64,000 nucleotides of DNA, from the NCBI RefSeq assembly GCF_021531495.1, contig NZ_JADYTY010000002.1:1-64000 (forward strand), given 5' to 3'. The DNA comes from Anaerovibrio lipolyticus. GTDB lineage: Bacteria; Bacillota; Negativicutes; Selenomonadales; Selenomonadaceae. Positions 54,706-63,944 of the stretch are shown piece by piece (the first letter of the stretch is position 1; the number at the start of each line of letters is the position of its first letter). A program made the position numbers and the translations under genes. The notes beneath the pieces were generated by a model. The model had not been told where the DNA came from and ran no database searches. It saw nothing but the letters and a program-made list of their open reading frames with translations.

Positions 54706-55299
54706 TCACCTACAAATAGCCGCTATGGTTTTCATAATAATAACAAAATCCATAGCCACATTATGTCTACACACATAATCCTTGTAATAACCTATCTTGA
54801 TTGGCAATACCACATCAATATATTCACGTTCAGGATTCTTAGACTTCCCCAATATTTCACTTTCAGCACGAAACTCTATAGAGGCATTGTCTGTTATACC
54901 AGGCTTTACAGATAGGACAATATTTCTATCTTCCTCGCTGTATTCCTCAATATACCTTGGCACCTCAGGCCTAGGCCCCACCAAACTCATATCGCCCAAC
55001 AGCACATTAAATAACTGAGGCAGCTCATCCAGTTTGTATTTGCGCAAAAAATTCCCTACAGCAGTTATCCTTGCATCCCTGCCTACGGTTATTTGCTTTC
55101 CATGCCTCTCTGCATTCTCAATCATGGTACGAAATTTGTATATACGAAAAATCTTTCCATACCTCCCCACTCGTTCTTGACGAAAGAAAACCGCCCCCGA
55201 CGAGTCATACTTTATAAGAATTGCAATTATCACAAAGACAGGAGCCAAAACCACTATCCCAGGTATAGTAAATACTAAATCAAAAATTCTTTTTGCCAT
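54706..55299 (-). CDS. undecaprenyl-phosphate sugar phosphotransferase (PglC/WcaJ-type, small)
   Basis: A 197-residue monotopic phosphoglycosyl transferase that puts the first sugar phosphate onto undecaprenyl phosphate at the inner membrane face. Seen: the N-terminal re-entrant helix (FDLVFTIPGIVVLAPVFVII), the KFRTM motif, the catalytic DELPQLFNVLLGDMSLVGPRP segment and a PGITDNAS end. It initiates the glycan made by this cluster. Last gene of the run; the aminotransferase ends 10 bases upstream. Confidence 0.92.
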   Translation of the reverse strand: MAKRIFDLVFTIPGIVVLAPVFVIIAILIKYDSSGAVFFRQERVGRYGKIFRIYKFRTMIENAERHGKQITVGRDARITAVGNFLRKYKLDELPQLFNVLLGDMSLVGPRPEVPRYIEEYSEEDRNIVLSVKPGITDNASIEFRAESEILGKSKNPEREYIDVVLPIKIGYYKDYVCRHNVAMDFVIIMKTIAAICR

Positions 55300-55308
55300 A
55301 TCTCACCA

Positions 55309-56505
55309 TTAATTCAAACATTTGTGAACTGACTCTATAATATAATCAATCTCATCATCCGTTAATCTGGTATGCAAAGGCAATGTTACCTCATTGGCAA
55401 ACTGAGCATAAGCATGAGGAAAATCTGCTATATCAAATCCAAGTTCCTTATAGGCAGTCATCATAGGCAAAGGCTTGTAATGCACATTGGTAGCTACTCC
55501 CAGCTGAGCCATAGCTTCAATGAATTTATTTCTCTCCTCTATGCTCTTGTTTTGCAAACGCATCATATACAGATGTCCGCTGCTTAAATGAGTTTTGCCA
55601 CTATGCTCCAACACCTCTACAGGCAAATCCTTCAAACCAGCATTGTAGCGACTGATAATTTCCTGACGCCTCTGCAGCAATCCTTTATATCTATCCAGCT
55701 GTACCAATCCCATAGCAGACATAATATCTGTCATATTGCATTTGTAATAACAGCCCTGTATATCATATTCCCATGCCCCCAGCTTGGTTTTGGCCAAGGC
55801 ATCCTTATTTTGTCCATGCAGAGACAGCAGCTGATACTGCTTGTACAAGGTATCATCCTCAATTCCGTCAATATGCCGCCAAGTGGCACAACCACCCTCT
55901 GCGGTAGTAAAATTCTTGACAGCATGAAAGGAAAAACTACTAAAATCTGCAATAGAGCCAGCCATCTGTCCATGCCATTGAGCACCTAAAGCATGGGCAC
56001 AGTCTGCCATAACAGCAACTCTCCCCATAGCCCTCTGAATATCATTGTTTGGTGAAAAAATATTTTTCTTACTCTCAACAATGGCGAAAATTCTATCATA
56101 ATCACACACAATACCAGCAATATCCACAGGAATAACAGCTTTGGTGCGAGGAGTAATAGCTGCTTCCAAAGCATCATAATCCATTTCATAGGAATCCTTG
56201 GCTGTATCAACTAATATAGGTGTAGCTCCCACATGCACAATAGGACTAGCACTAGCAGTATATGTATAGGCGCTGGTAATAACCTCATCACCAGGCCCAA
56301 TCCCCAGCACCCGCAAATTAAGCTCCAAGGCTGCTGTAGCAGAATTCAGACACACTGCCCCTGCACTATGACAGAACTCAGCCAATCGCTTCTCCAGTTC
56401 CTTGGTACGAGGCCCCGTAGTAATCCAGCCACTTCTCATGGCAGCCGCAACTTCCTGAATCTCAGCCTCCGTTATATCAGGTGGAGAAAAAGGTATTTTC
56501 ATCAT
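55309..56505 (-). CDS. DegT/DnrJ/EryC1 sugar aminotransferase
   Basis: A 398-residue PLP-dependent sugar aminotransferase. Seen: GWITTGPRTKELE, the SATAALELNLRVLGIGPGDE phosphate cup, VMADCAHALGA with the PLP Asp, and SFHAVKNFTTAEGG with the Schiff-base Lys. It should convert a nucleotide 4-keto-6-deoxy sugar to an amino sugar. The dehydratase it needs is not in the window. Neighbours are the initiating transferase and a glycosyltransferase. Confidence 0.92.
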   Translation of the reverse strand: MMKIPFSPPDITEAEIQEVAAAMRSGWITTGPRTKELEKRLAEFCHSAGAVCLNSATAALELNLRVLGIGPGDEVITSAYTYTASASPIVHVGATPILVDTAKDSYEMDYDALEAAITPRTKAVIPVDIAGIVCDYDRIFAIVESKKNIFSPNNDIQRAMGRVAVMADCAHALGAQWHGQMAGSIADFSSFSFHAVKNFTTAEGGCATWRHIDGIEDDTLYKQYQLLSLHGQNKDALAKTKLGAWEYDIQGCYYKCNMTDIMSAMGLVQLDRYKGLLQRRQEIISRYNAGLKDLPVEVLEHSGKTHLSSGHLYMMRLQNKSIEERNKFIEAMAQLGVATNVHYKPLPMMTAYKELGFDIADFPHAYAQFANEVTLPLHTRLTDDEIDYIIESVHKCLN

Positions 56506-56514
56506 TTATATCGC

Positions 56515-57750
56515 TCACCTTTCTAGCACTTGATTCATAATATCAATAAATTTCAATGGTAACACATCATAGTTAAAATACTTCAATACAGCTTCATGAC
56601 CTCTTTGTCCCATGTCATGCCGCTCTCCGTCTGTCATGTGAATTAATTCCTTAATTCCACGCATTAAATCTTCCGCATTTTCAGGCTTAACATTAATACC
56701 ACAAGAATAATCCTTTATATAATTATTCGGAGCATTAACAGCATACAATATTGGCTTACCTGACATCATGGCATCAAACAATTTATTCATACATATACCA
56801 AAGGAAAACATTGTATTGTCTACTGCTCCCACATATATAGCATCAAACATCTTTGTCAATATCGGTATACTTTTTTTGCTAATTGGTGGCAAAAAATAAA
56901 TACTGTTATTTAAATCACTTGCCATCTTCATTAGCTGTTTCTTATAAATACCATCACCAACAAATACAACTGAAATGCTATCATCCTGCAATTTTCTAAT
57001 AGCTTCGATAAGATGTTCTAAGCAATATGATTTGGTATGACTACCGAAAAATCCTATTACAAACTGGTGATTATTGTGCAAATAATTTAACAACTTTGCG
57101 TGCTCATTTGGTAAAGGCTCAGCATCAACCCATTCAGATAATACAATACCATTAGGTACATGAAAAAATTTATTTTTCTCCATACCATGTTCTACAAAGT
57201 ATTCCTTAGCACAGGGCAGTAAGGACACAACCCCATCTGAATTTCGACAGAAGCTATTTTCCCCCCACTGCATCAGTTGTACAAATGGGTGCTTTCTTGA
57301 CATGCCACCAACCTCTATCAAAGTAGCAGGCCACATATCATGTACCTCATGAATCAGCTTGGCATGAGCTAGCCTAGCAATCCTCTGACAGGCAAAAGTA
57401 TCTATGGGATAAGTAGAGGAAGCAATAACAATATCAGGCTTATACCTATCCACCAAATACTGCGCATTGAACCAAAGCTTTCCCACAAACCTAAACATAG
57501 TCAAGGCACGAGCCGCACCATTCCCATGATAAGCACCTGTTTTTACCCAGCAATACTCAATGCCCTCAATATTTTGCTCCTGAAAATCTCTTGTCACTTC
57601 AGGATTGTTTTTTCGCAAATGAGAAAAATCTCCCGCCACAATCGTTACATTATGCCCCATCTTTACCCATTCGCGAGCAAGATAATACGGACGAAATTCC
57701 ATGCCCATATCCACTGAGCCAGCATAATGATTCACCAATAAAATATTCAT
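56515..57750 (-). CDS. glycosyltransferase family 4 (WbuB-like)
   Basis: A 411-residue GT-B glycosyltransferase resembling WbuB-type N-acetyl-fucosamine or related transferases. Seen: MNILLVNHYAGSVDMGMEFR, the HEVHDMWPATLIEVGGMS stretch, VPNGIVLSEW and a C-terminal nucleotide-binding region FGICMNKLFDAMMSGKPILY. It probably adds the second sugar to the lipid carrier. Donor unknown. It is 8 bases downstream of wecB. Confidence 0.88.
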   Translation of the reverse strand: MNILLVNHYAGSVDMGMEFRPYYLAREWVKMGHNVTIVAGDFSHLRKNNPEVTRDFQEQNIEGIEYCWVKTGAYHGNGAARALTMFRFVGKLWFNAQYLVDRYKPDIVIASSTYPIDTFACQRIARLAHAKLIHEVHDMWPATLIEVGGMSRKHPFVQLMQWGENSFCRNSDGVVSLLPCAKEYFVEHGMEKNKFFHVPNGIVLSEWVDAEPLPNEHAKLLNYLHNNHQFVIGFFGSHTKSYCLEHLIEAIRKLQDDSISVVFVGDGIYKKQLMKMASDLNNSIYFLPPISKKSIPILTKMFDAIYVGAVDNTMFSFGICMNKLFDAMMSGKPILYAVNAPNNYIKDYSCGINVKPENAEDLMRGIKELIHMTDGERHDMGQRGHEAVLKYFNYDVLPLKFIDIMNQVLER

Positions 57751-57757
57751 ACAACAA

Positions 57758-58852
57758 TCACTTATCCATCAAAAACTCTACTATTTTATTTCCAGCATGA
57801 CCATCACCATATAGCTCATGCTTAAACTCCATAGCACCACCACGAAGCCTTGCTTCTGCTGACAATATTTTCTCTTCATCTGCTCCTGCCAGACAGTTAT
57901 AACCATGCTTTACCAACTCTACCCACTCAGTTTCATCTCGTAGAGTGATACATGGCTTCTGAAAGAAAAACGCTTCCTTCTGCACTCCACCACTATCTGT
58001 CAACACAGCATCACAATGACTTTCCAGATACAACATGTCAAAATATCCCACCGGCTCTATAGTTACAATATTTTTTAACTGTATATTATGAGCAGCCAAA
58101 ATTTTCTTGGTACGTGGATGCAACGGCAAAACTACCTTTTTATACAAAGATATCTTCTCTAATGCTCTCATGATAGCTGATATTCTTACTTCGCTATCTG
58201 TATTCTCTGCTCTATGAACTGTAGCCAAATAAAAGCTGCCTAATGAATCCACAAGTTGACGTATACCATCTGAAGCTTTATTCTGCCTGCGATAGAATAA
58301 AGAGGCATCCAACATCACATCACCAATATTCACCATATTTACAGCAAAATTATCATAACCCTCCTGGCTAAGGTTATCCATAGCCGTGTCAGTAGGGCAA
58401 AACAGATATGAAGATACTCTATCTGTCAAAATTCTGTTAATTTCCTCTGGCATATTCATATTGAAAGAACGAAGTCCTGCCTCTACATGAGCTACAGGTA
58501 TATGCAGCTTGGCTGCTGCCAAAGCACCTGCCAAAGTACTATCCGTATCCCCATATACCAGCACTACATTTGGATTTTCATCCAGCAAAACCTGCTCTAT
58601 TTTCTCCAGCATCCGCCCAGTATTGACACCATGAGTTCCTCCACCAACATGAAGATTATAGGCAGGTCTAGGAATACTCATTTCCTCAAAGAACACATCA
58701 GACATATTGACATCATAATGCTGACCAGTATGTACTATAATCTCCTCTATCTGCATCTGATGCACCTTATTCCATTCACCAATAGCCCGGGAAACCACTG
58801 CAGCTTTGATAAACTGCGGCCTAGCACCAACGATGGTTATTATCTTATACAT
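57758..58852 (-). CDS. wecB: UDP-N-acetylglucosamine 2-epimerase (non-hydrolysing)
   Basis: A 364-residue GT-B-fold epimerase giving UDP-ManNAc. Seen: IVGARPQFIKAAVVSRA, HTGQHYDVNMSDVFFEEM, the VYGDTDSTLAGALAAAKLHI and HVEAGLRSFNMNMPEE regions, and DSGGVQKEAFFF near the end. A UDP-ManNAc dehydrogenase (wecC) is not seen here. It is the first gene of the proximal glycan block; its promoter should lie in the AT-rich 58853-58980. Confidence 0.95.
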   Translation of the reverse strand: MYKIITIVGARPQFIKAAVVSRAIGEWNKVHQMQIEEIIVHTGQHYDVNMSDVFFEEMSIPRPAYNLHVGGGTHGVNTGRMLEKIEQVLLDENPNVVLVYGDTDSTLAGALAAAKLHIPVAHVEAGLRSFNMNMPEEINRILTDRVSSYLFCPTDTAMDNLSQEGYDNFAVNMVNIGDVMLDASLFYRRQNKASDGIRQLVDSLGSFYLATVHRAENTDSEVRISAIMRALEKISLYKKVVLPLHPRTKKILAAHNIQLKNIVTIEPVGYFDMLYLESHCDAVLTDSGGVQKEAFFFQKPCITLRDETEWVELVKHGYNCLAGADEEKILSAEARLRGGAMEFKHELYGDGHAGNKIVEFLMDK

Positions 58853-58986
58853 AATGTCACCCTTTTCTCAAATTGCATATTATTGGCAAACATATCATTT
58901 AATTTATGGATACATTGCGTAGAAAATGTTATAATTAACTTATAAAATATGTTTACTCCACTGCTTTAAAATAAAATAATATTTCA

Positions 58987-59035
58987 TTCCTTATAGACAA
59001 TCTCACGGTTGTACTCATCAAACATCAAACCACCA
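58987..59035 (-). pseudogene. possible C-terminal remnant of a minus-strand gene
   Basis: On the minus strand a frame reads GGLMFDEYNREIVYKE and stops at 58985-58987, with codons like those of coding DNA, but the DNA next to it belongs to the plus-strand nuclease remnant. It could be the end of a gene cut by that insertion. It is only 16 residues, so chance is possible. Confidence 0.25.
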
Positions 59036-59039
59036 TAAT

Positions 59040-59450
59040 GTGTATAATCTTGCCACTGGTAAAAGTAAGGAACTAAAGAACCTCTGCCAACCGCTAAATG
59101 AATACAGCATATTTTCCAATAAATATAAAGATTTCCGTAAACAAAACCTGACCATTGACGAATCAGTTAGGGAAGCAACCCATTATTGTTTAGAAAATAA
59201 TATTATGTATGACTACCTAAAGAACAACGAAAGTGAGGTAATATCTATGTTTGGCTTTGAATGGAACGAAAAGGAAGAACGTGAAGCCCTGCTCGAAGCT
59301 GGTGAAGCCCGCGGCGAGGCCCGTGGTGAGACTCGCGGTAGATTGTTGGCACTAAAGGATCTAGTCCTTGATGGAACAGTATCACTAAAAACCGCCTCTC
59401 AGAAGGCTGGCATGTCCATAGATTCTTTCAAAAAAGCTGTAATGCTATAG
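59040..59450 (+). pseudogene. C-terminal piece of a PD-(D/E)XK/Rpn-like nuclease
   Basis: A 136-residue frame from a GTG. It corresponds to the C-terminal part of Rpn-like nucleases: KSKELKNLCQPLNEYSIFSN, then REATHYCLENNIMYDYLKNN, the acidic FEWNEKEEREALLEAGEARG and repeats of GEARGEARGETRGR. The catalytic N-terminal half is missing. It splits the glycan cluster and is opposite to the surrounding genes. A related full-length gene is at 481-1467. Confidence 0.75.
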
Positions 59451-59457
59451 ACATCTC

Positions 59458-59488
59458 ATCGCCCTGCACTATGCAGGGCGATTTTTCT
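59458..59488 (+). terminator. terminator of the nuclease remnant
   Basis: A perfect 11-bp stem ATCGCCCTGCA/TGCAGGGCGAT with a 3-base loop and TTTTT, 7 bases after the stop. Confidence 0.85.
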
Positions 59489-59610
59489 CTTCTAACTCAA
59501 TGCACAATCTATGAAACTTATCTTATTCATACAATATACAACGAGTTCATAATAAGATACACTCTATACCATGCTAATTAATTATTTTTGTATTGTGGCA
59601 ATATTTTACT

Positions 59611-60711
59611 TCATTCATTTATACAATACCTAAATTTTTTTAATATTTTTATTAAAAAATTCTTTTTTCTAACTGAACATTCTAATGGTATTTCGACTAC
59701 GCAACCGTCTATTTGAGCAGCATTTGGCAATAATGCAAAATCACATGTCAACATAGAATATCCACTCCTAGCATATATCCCATTTTTATTTAAAAATTTT
59801 ATTAATTTTTGCGCTAGCAATTTTTCTTTCGCAATTATAACAAGCTTATATGCATTTTCTTTACCACGTTTAGCTTTTAAAAACCTCATGCCTGGAATTT
59901 CTATAGATTGGATAATATTATTACGTATCTTATTCTTAACTATCATATACTTACCTAAAGACTTGGCACATATATGACTTAGTATCGGCTGTTCAAAATC
60001 TTCAATACCATCTTCTTTGATGTCAAACACTTTATTAGTAAATAACACTAACAAAGATAATAATTTTCTTAGCAAAACACTAACATTATCATATATTTTG
60101 ACTCGATTAATATAAAATTCATAGTAAAACAACTTGTGTAACCATTTATGACGTGTATAGTGTATAGAAGAACACATTTCACTCATCCAGTAAAATGCCC
60201 CCATAGGACCTGCTGTTGGTTTACCTGGTGAAAAAGAATAAAATCCTGCATCTCCAAAAGTTCCTACATATCGACCATTAAACTTTGCCCCCATAGCTTG
60301 TGCTCCATCGTCTATCATGAACCAATTATTTTTCTTACATATTGTTTCCAATGATTCATAATCTGCTGGATTTCCATACATACTTACCACTAAAACAGCA
60401 GAAATATCATATTGTTTTCCTATTCTTTCAATAGAAGAAATATTTGCATTCAAATCATCTAAGTTAATATCATAAAATATTGGTTCTATATTTAATAATC
60501 TTAACGGTATCAAAACTGTCTCACACACATATACTGGTATTAAGATTTTTCCTTTTATATTGCTATATTTCAAAATATGATATAATGCATATCTACCTTT
60601 AGAAGCATACCTCCATTTTTTTCCATACAAACTATACAAATCTACATAATCCATAGGTTCCCACGTGAAACACTCTGGTCTGAATATATCTATTTTTTTT
60701 AAATTTTTCAT
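59611..60711 (-). CDS. DegT/DnrJ/EryC1-like aminotransferase
   Basis: A 366-residue PLP-fold protein, more divergent than the one at 55309. Seen: a KGRYALYHILKYS start, VLVVSMYGNPADYE, MIDDGAQAMGAKFNGRYVGT with the PLP Asp, and FSFSPGKPTAGPMGAF with the presumed Schiff-base Lys. It is very AT-rich and uses many ATA, TTA and AAA codons. It lies 20 bases after a deacetylase, so it probably acts on the same glycan. Substrate unknown. Confidence 0.8.
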   Translation of the reverse strand: MKNLKKIDIFRPECFTWEPMDYVDLYSLYGKKWRYASKGRYALYHILKYSNIKGKILIPVYVCETVLIPLRLLNIEPIFYDINLDDLNANISSIERIGKQYDISAVLVVSMYGNPADYESLETICKKNNWFMIDDGAQAMGAKFNGRYVGTFGDAGFYSFSPGKPTAGPMGAFYWMSEMCSSIHYTRHKWLHKLFYYEFYINRVKIYDNVSVLLRKLLSLLVLFTNKVFDIKEDGIEDFEQPILSHICAKSLGKYMIVKNKIRNNIIQSIEIPGMRFLKAKRGKENAYKLVIIAKEKLLAQKLIKFLNKNGIYARSGYSMLTCDFALLPNAAQIDGCVVEIPLECSVRKKNFLIKILKKFRYCINE

Positions 60712-60731
60712 AAGTCATTGCCCATAATGAA

Positions 60732-61709
60732 TTAATTAGTAAAAATATACTGAAAATAATAGTCCCTCATTGAAATACAGTTTAAACATTCCTCGTCTAT
60801 TTTCTTTAAATATTCCAAAGAAAAATTTGTCAAATTCTTTGGATGTGAAATAAAAGTGATTGTATCTAATTCTGATTTTTTCATTAACTCAAACATGTGT
60901 TCTAAATCAAACACACCATCAATTGAAAACATTGCTCTTCGCTCAAATAGTTTTCGCAATAGCACAAATTTACTAACAGTCATACCATGTCCATCACCAT
61001 AAGATGTAATCTGCTTCTTATTTGTCTTTGCTATCCATCTTTTATACAACTTATTTATAGGATTAGTCTTGAAAGTAGTTATTGGTATTTCAACAAATTC
61101 TCCATCTGTTTTTTCTACGGTAATCTCTTTAGAAAAATTATAATATTCTTTGTTAGGAGCATTGCGAAAATCAAAAAAATGACTTGATGACTTTTGATAC
61201 ATTCCTGAGGCTACAGAGCTATCAATTCTAATATCATATTCTTTAAAGGTGTTATATAATTCACTAAAAGGCTGTACACACCATCCACCAGCTCTATAAG
61301 CAAGCACTTTATAATTTGCATCCTCTGATTTTGCTATTGAATATAATATTTCTAATCCCTTTGCAAATATAGAACTTTGTTCTTCTTCAGAAAAAGTTTG
61401 CAACCTGTACCTTTTAAAATCAACAATGCCTTTATCTGTATCAAGCCAATGAGGATGTATATGTAATTCTATTCTGTGACCACAGGAAAGCACCCACTTT
61501 AACTGATTAATAATTCTATCGTATGCGGCATTATCTCCTTGACGTCGCAAATAGTCCAAAAAAAGAACATCAACAAAGAAAGTACCTTTCATTGAATGCC
61601 TATCCATTTCTTTTACTAGTTCTGATGTTGGAATCAACAATGAATTATCTATGGTACCAAACTTTACAAAAAACACCTCATAATCATATGTCAGTAATAT
61701 GTTCTTCAT
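60732..61709 (-). CDS. polysaccharide deacetylase-like (NodB fold) protein
   Basis: A 325-residue protein with a carbohydrate esterase 4-like fold. Seen: LTYDYEVFFVKFG with the first Asp pair, GHRIELHIHPHWLD with the metal His residues, and AYRAGGWCVQPF. The family removes acetyl groups from GlcNAc-type sugars, but this is a divergent branch often found in exopolysaccharide loci. It overlaps the next gene upstream by 26 bases. AT-rich. Confidence 0.78.
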   Translation of the reverse strand: MKNILLTYDYEVFFVKFGTIDNSLLIPTSELVKEMDRHSMKGTFFVDVLFLDYLRRQGDNAAYDRIINQLKWVLSCGHRIELHIHPHWLDTDKGIVDFKRYRLQTFSEEEQSSIFAKGLEILYSIAKSEDANYKVLAYRAGGWCVQPFSELYNTFKEYDIRIDSSVASGMYQKSSSHFFDFRNAPNKEYYNFSKEITVEKTDGEFVEIPITTFKTNPINKLYKRWIAKTNKKQITSYGDGHGMTVSKFVLLRKLFERRAMFSIDGVFDLEHMFELMKKSELDTITFISHPKNLTNFSLEYLKKIDEECLNCISMRDYYFQYIFTN

Positions 61710-62667
61710 CTATTGCATCTACTTCCCATCTATGTGTTCTAATGAAATTTATAAATTTATAAATCATATATTTATGGGGCTTATAAATATACTTCCAAAG
61801 CAATCCTTTGTGTAAATTTCCACCAAATCTCTCTTTAAATCTCTGTATTCCATGTAACTTGGCAGAAACATGATCTGACAATCTAGCTCCTACAAAATCA
61901 TATTGAGTAAGGCCATTTTCCTTATAATACAGCATAGCTTGCCAATGCAATAAATTTAATGCGCCAGGAAATGTCTTTGTACAACTACCACCAAAAAGAT
62001 AATATGCTGATTTTTTATCATGCACTATTACTGCACACCCCTGCAAAATATCACCTTGATAAGCAGCAATGAAATCCATTTTATCTGCTAATCCCTTTTT
62101 CATAGCTTCAAACTTTTCTAGGCTAATAAAACCATGACAAGATCTTTCTTGTGTTTCCTTTATAATTTCATATATCTGCTCTATGTGAGTTTTATTTATC
62201 TTGATTTCTATCCCATTTTTAATGGCTTTTCTTATAACATTTCTGTGCTTTGAATGCACTCCTTTCCATAATTCATCTTCTGTATTAGTTAGATCACATA
62301 TGTAACTGCCAAAATATGTATATATTGCATTTTCTGGGTAATAATCAAAAATTGCATATGCCGGATTTTGACAAATAAAATCAACATTATGAACTTCACC
62401 TAACAACTTAATAGCATTATTTAAAAAACTGTATTTTTCTTCTAATCTACCATAATCTAAACACACTACAGAAGTTTGAAACTCAGCCAAGCAAAATGTT
62501 AACTTCTTTTTTAAAATAAACGCTATATAAAATACAATATTGTTATCATTATCTAAGCCATAAATATATCCATAATCCTGCCCCTTGGCTTTCAAAAATT
62601 CTTTAGTTGCAAACGCCACCAAATCATTAGTTTTTACTTGACACTCTCTAGAAACTACTATGTTCAC
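61684..62667 (-). CDS. FemAB/GNAT-like acyl- or aminoacyl-transferase
   Basis: A 327-residue protein made of two GNAT-like halves, like FemAB and the polysaccharide-locus GNAT_6 family. Seen: LWKGVHSKHRNVIRKAIKNG, then GCAVIVHDKKSAYYLFGGS and ALNLLHWQAMLYYKENGLTQ followed by YDFVGARL. In FemAB enzymes this fold adds amino acids from tRNA to peptidoglycan; here, in a glycan locus, it more likely acylates a sugar. AT-rich like its neighbours. Confidence 0.78.
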   Translation of the reverse strand: MNIVVSRECQVKTNDLVAFATKEFLKAKGQDYGYIYGLDNDNNIVFYIAFILKKKLTFCLAEFQTSVVCLDYGRLEEKYSFLNNAIKLLGEVHNVDFICQNPAYAIFDYYPENAIYTYFGSYICDLTNTEDELWKGVHSKHRNVIRKAIKNGIEIKINKTHIEQIYEIIKETQERSCHGFISLEKFEAMKKGLADKMDFIAAYQGDILQGCAVIVHDKKSAYYLFGGSCTKTFPGALNLLHWQAMLYYKENGLTQYDFVGARLSDHVSAKLHGIQRFKERFGGNLHKGLLWKYIYKPHKYMIYKFINFIRTHRWEVDAIDEEHITDI

Positions 62668-62682
62668 AACATCGCCTCAATA

Positions 62683-63891
62683 TTAATTCATAAGACTTGA
62701 ATACAAAGCAAACAACCTTTGCTCATCCTCTTCCCAATTGTACTTTTCTCTCACTGCTTTTAATGCATTGATTCCCAATTTATCGCTATCTACAGGCTTT
62801 GCAAAACACTCCCCTAGACTTCCACTATCATTTGAATTGAATACTAGCCCACAATCATATTCTGACACTATCCTCTTTAATGGGTAGCAATCGCTGACAA
62901 TAACTGGTTTTCCTAATACCATATATTGAAACAGCTTATGCGGTACTGTATAATTTCCATGTTCTGAAGCATATTGTGGTATTATTCCCATATCGCTTGC
63001 CGCAATATATGATGGCACCTGTGAAAATGGTATTCGTCCTAAAAATCTTACTTCCTCTTCAACTCCACACGACTTCACTAATGCTTTCAACGACCTTTCA
63101 CAATGATCATCTTTGCCGCCTACTATCAACAATATTGCATTAGTTTTTTTCTTCAATATTTGTGGCATAGCTTTAATAACGGTATCAAGCCCCCGATGAA
63201 AATCTACGCCCCCAATATACGAAATTACAAATTTTCCCTTATAATTATTAGCAATGGCAGTATCTATACTCATTTTGCCAAAATAATTCATACTCTCAGT
63301 ATTAGATACAACATATACTTTTTCAGGAGAAATCTTGCAATCTCTTACGATACGCGTTTTAGCTTCATCTACAACTGCTATAACAGCATCTGCTTCTTGT
63401 AGTATCTGCTTCTCATAGGCTACCCATCTAGAATATCTGTCAACAGAATACCTTCTAATAATGCTCTTTATAGAGTTATCCATAACATATGATTTGATAG
63501 CAGCTGGATAATTTTCATGCAGATCTGCAATTACTTTCATATTAAATTGCTTTGCTAACAATACTCCAACTTTTACCAGTCTTAAATCATGGACATGAAT
63601 AACATCAAAATGCTTATCTGAAATATACTCCTGACACTTATTTAAAACCCATTTATTAACAAAATTTATTGAACCCCAAAAATAATGAAACCCTGTCCAT
63701 AGATAGCTATATGACCATTCATGTGGTCTATAAATTGTTAGATTTCCTTCTGTAGTAATTTCTGCCTGATTTCCATCATTAGCAGCCATTATCGTTATGC
63801 TATATCCTTTTTTTAAAAGAGAGCTTACTTCTTTTTCAACCCTTATATCTGGATACTTTAGATACAATAACATAAAAATATTTTTTTTCAC
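62683..63891 (-). CDS. glycosyltransferase family 4
   Basis: A 402-residue GT-B glycosyltransferase. Seen: the N-terminal domain with VIHVHDLRLVKVGVLLAKQF, then VISYIGGVDFHRGLDTVIKA (usual start of the C-terminal Rossmann half), VRFLGRIPFSQVPSYIAASD and MGIIPQYASEHGNYTVPHK. It starts at a GTG behind GGTGAT. It is the first whole gene of the AT-rich block and would extend the glycan. Donor and acceptor unknown. Confidence 0.87.
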   Translation of the reverse strand: MKKNIFMLLYLKYPDIRVEKEVSSLLKKGYSITIMAANDGNQAEITTEGNLTIYRPHEWSYSYLWTGFHYFWGSINFVNKWVLNKCQEYISDKHFDVIHVHDLRLVKVGVLLAKQFNMKVIADLHENYPAAIKSYVMDNSIKSIIRRYSVDRYSRWVAYEKQILQEADAVIAVVDEAKTRIVRDCKISPEKVYVVSNTESMNYFGKMSIDTAIANNYKGKFVISYIGGVDFHRGLDTVIKAMPQILKKKTNAILLIVGGKDDHCERSLKALVKSCGVEEEVRFLGRIPFSQVPSYIAASDMGIIPQYASEHGNYTVPHKLFQYMVLGKPVIVSDCYPLKRIVSEYDCGLVFNSNDSGSLGECFAKPVDSDKLGINALKAVREKYNWEEDEQRLFALYSSLMN

Positions 63892-63944
63892 TTTTGCATC
63901 ACCATATATTTAACCCATCTTTGAATATTTTCTAAAATTAAAAT

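Noticed and set aside
59040-59450. A complete new small protein with GEARG repeats
   Set aside because: The repeats and preceding helices match the C-terminal tail of Rpn-like nucleases, and the catalytic half is missing.
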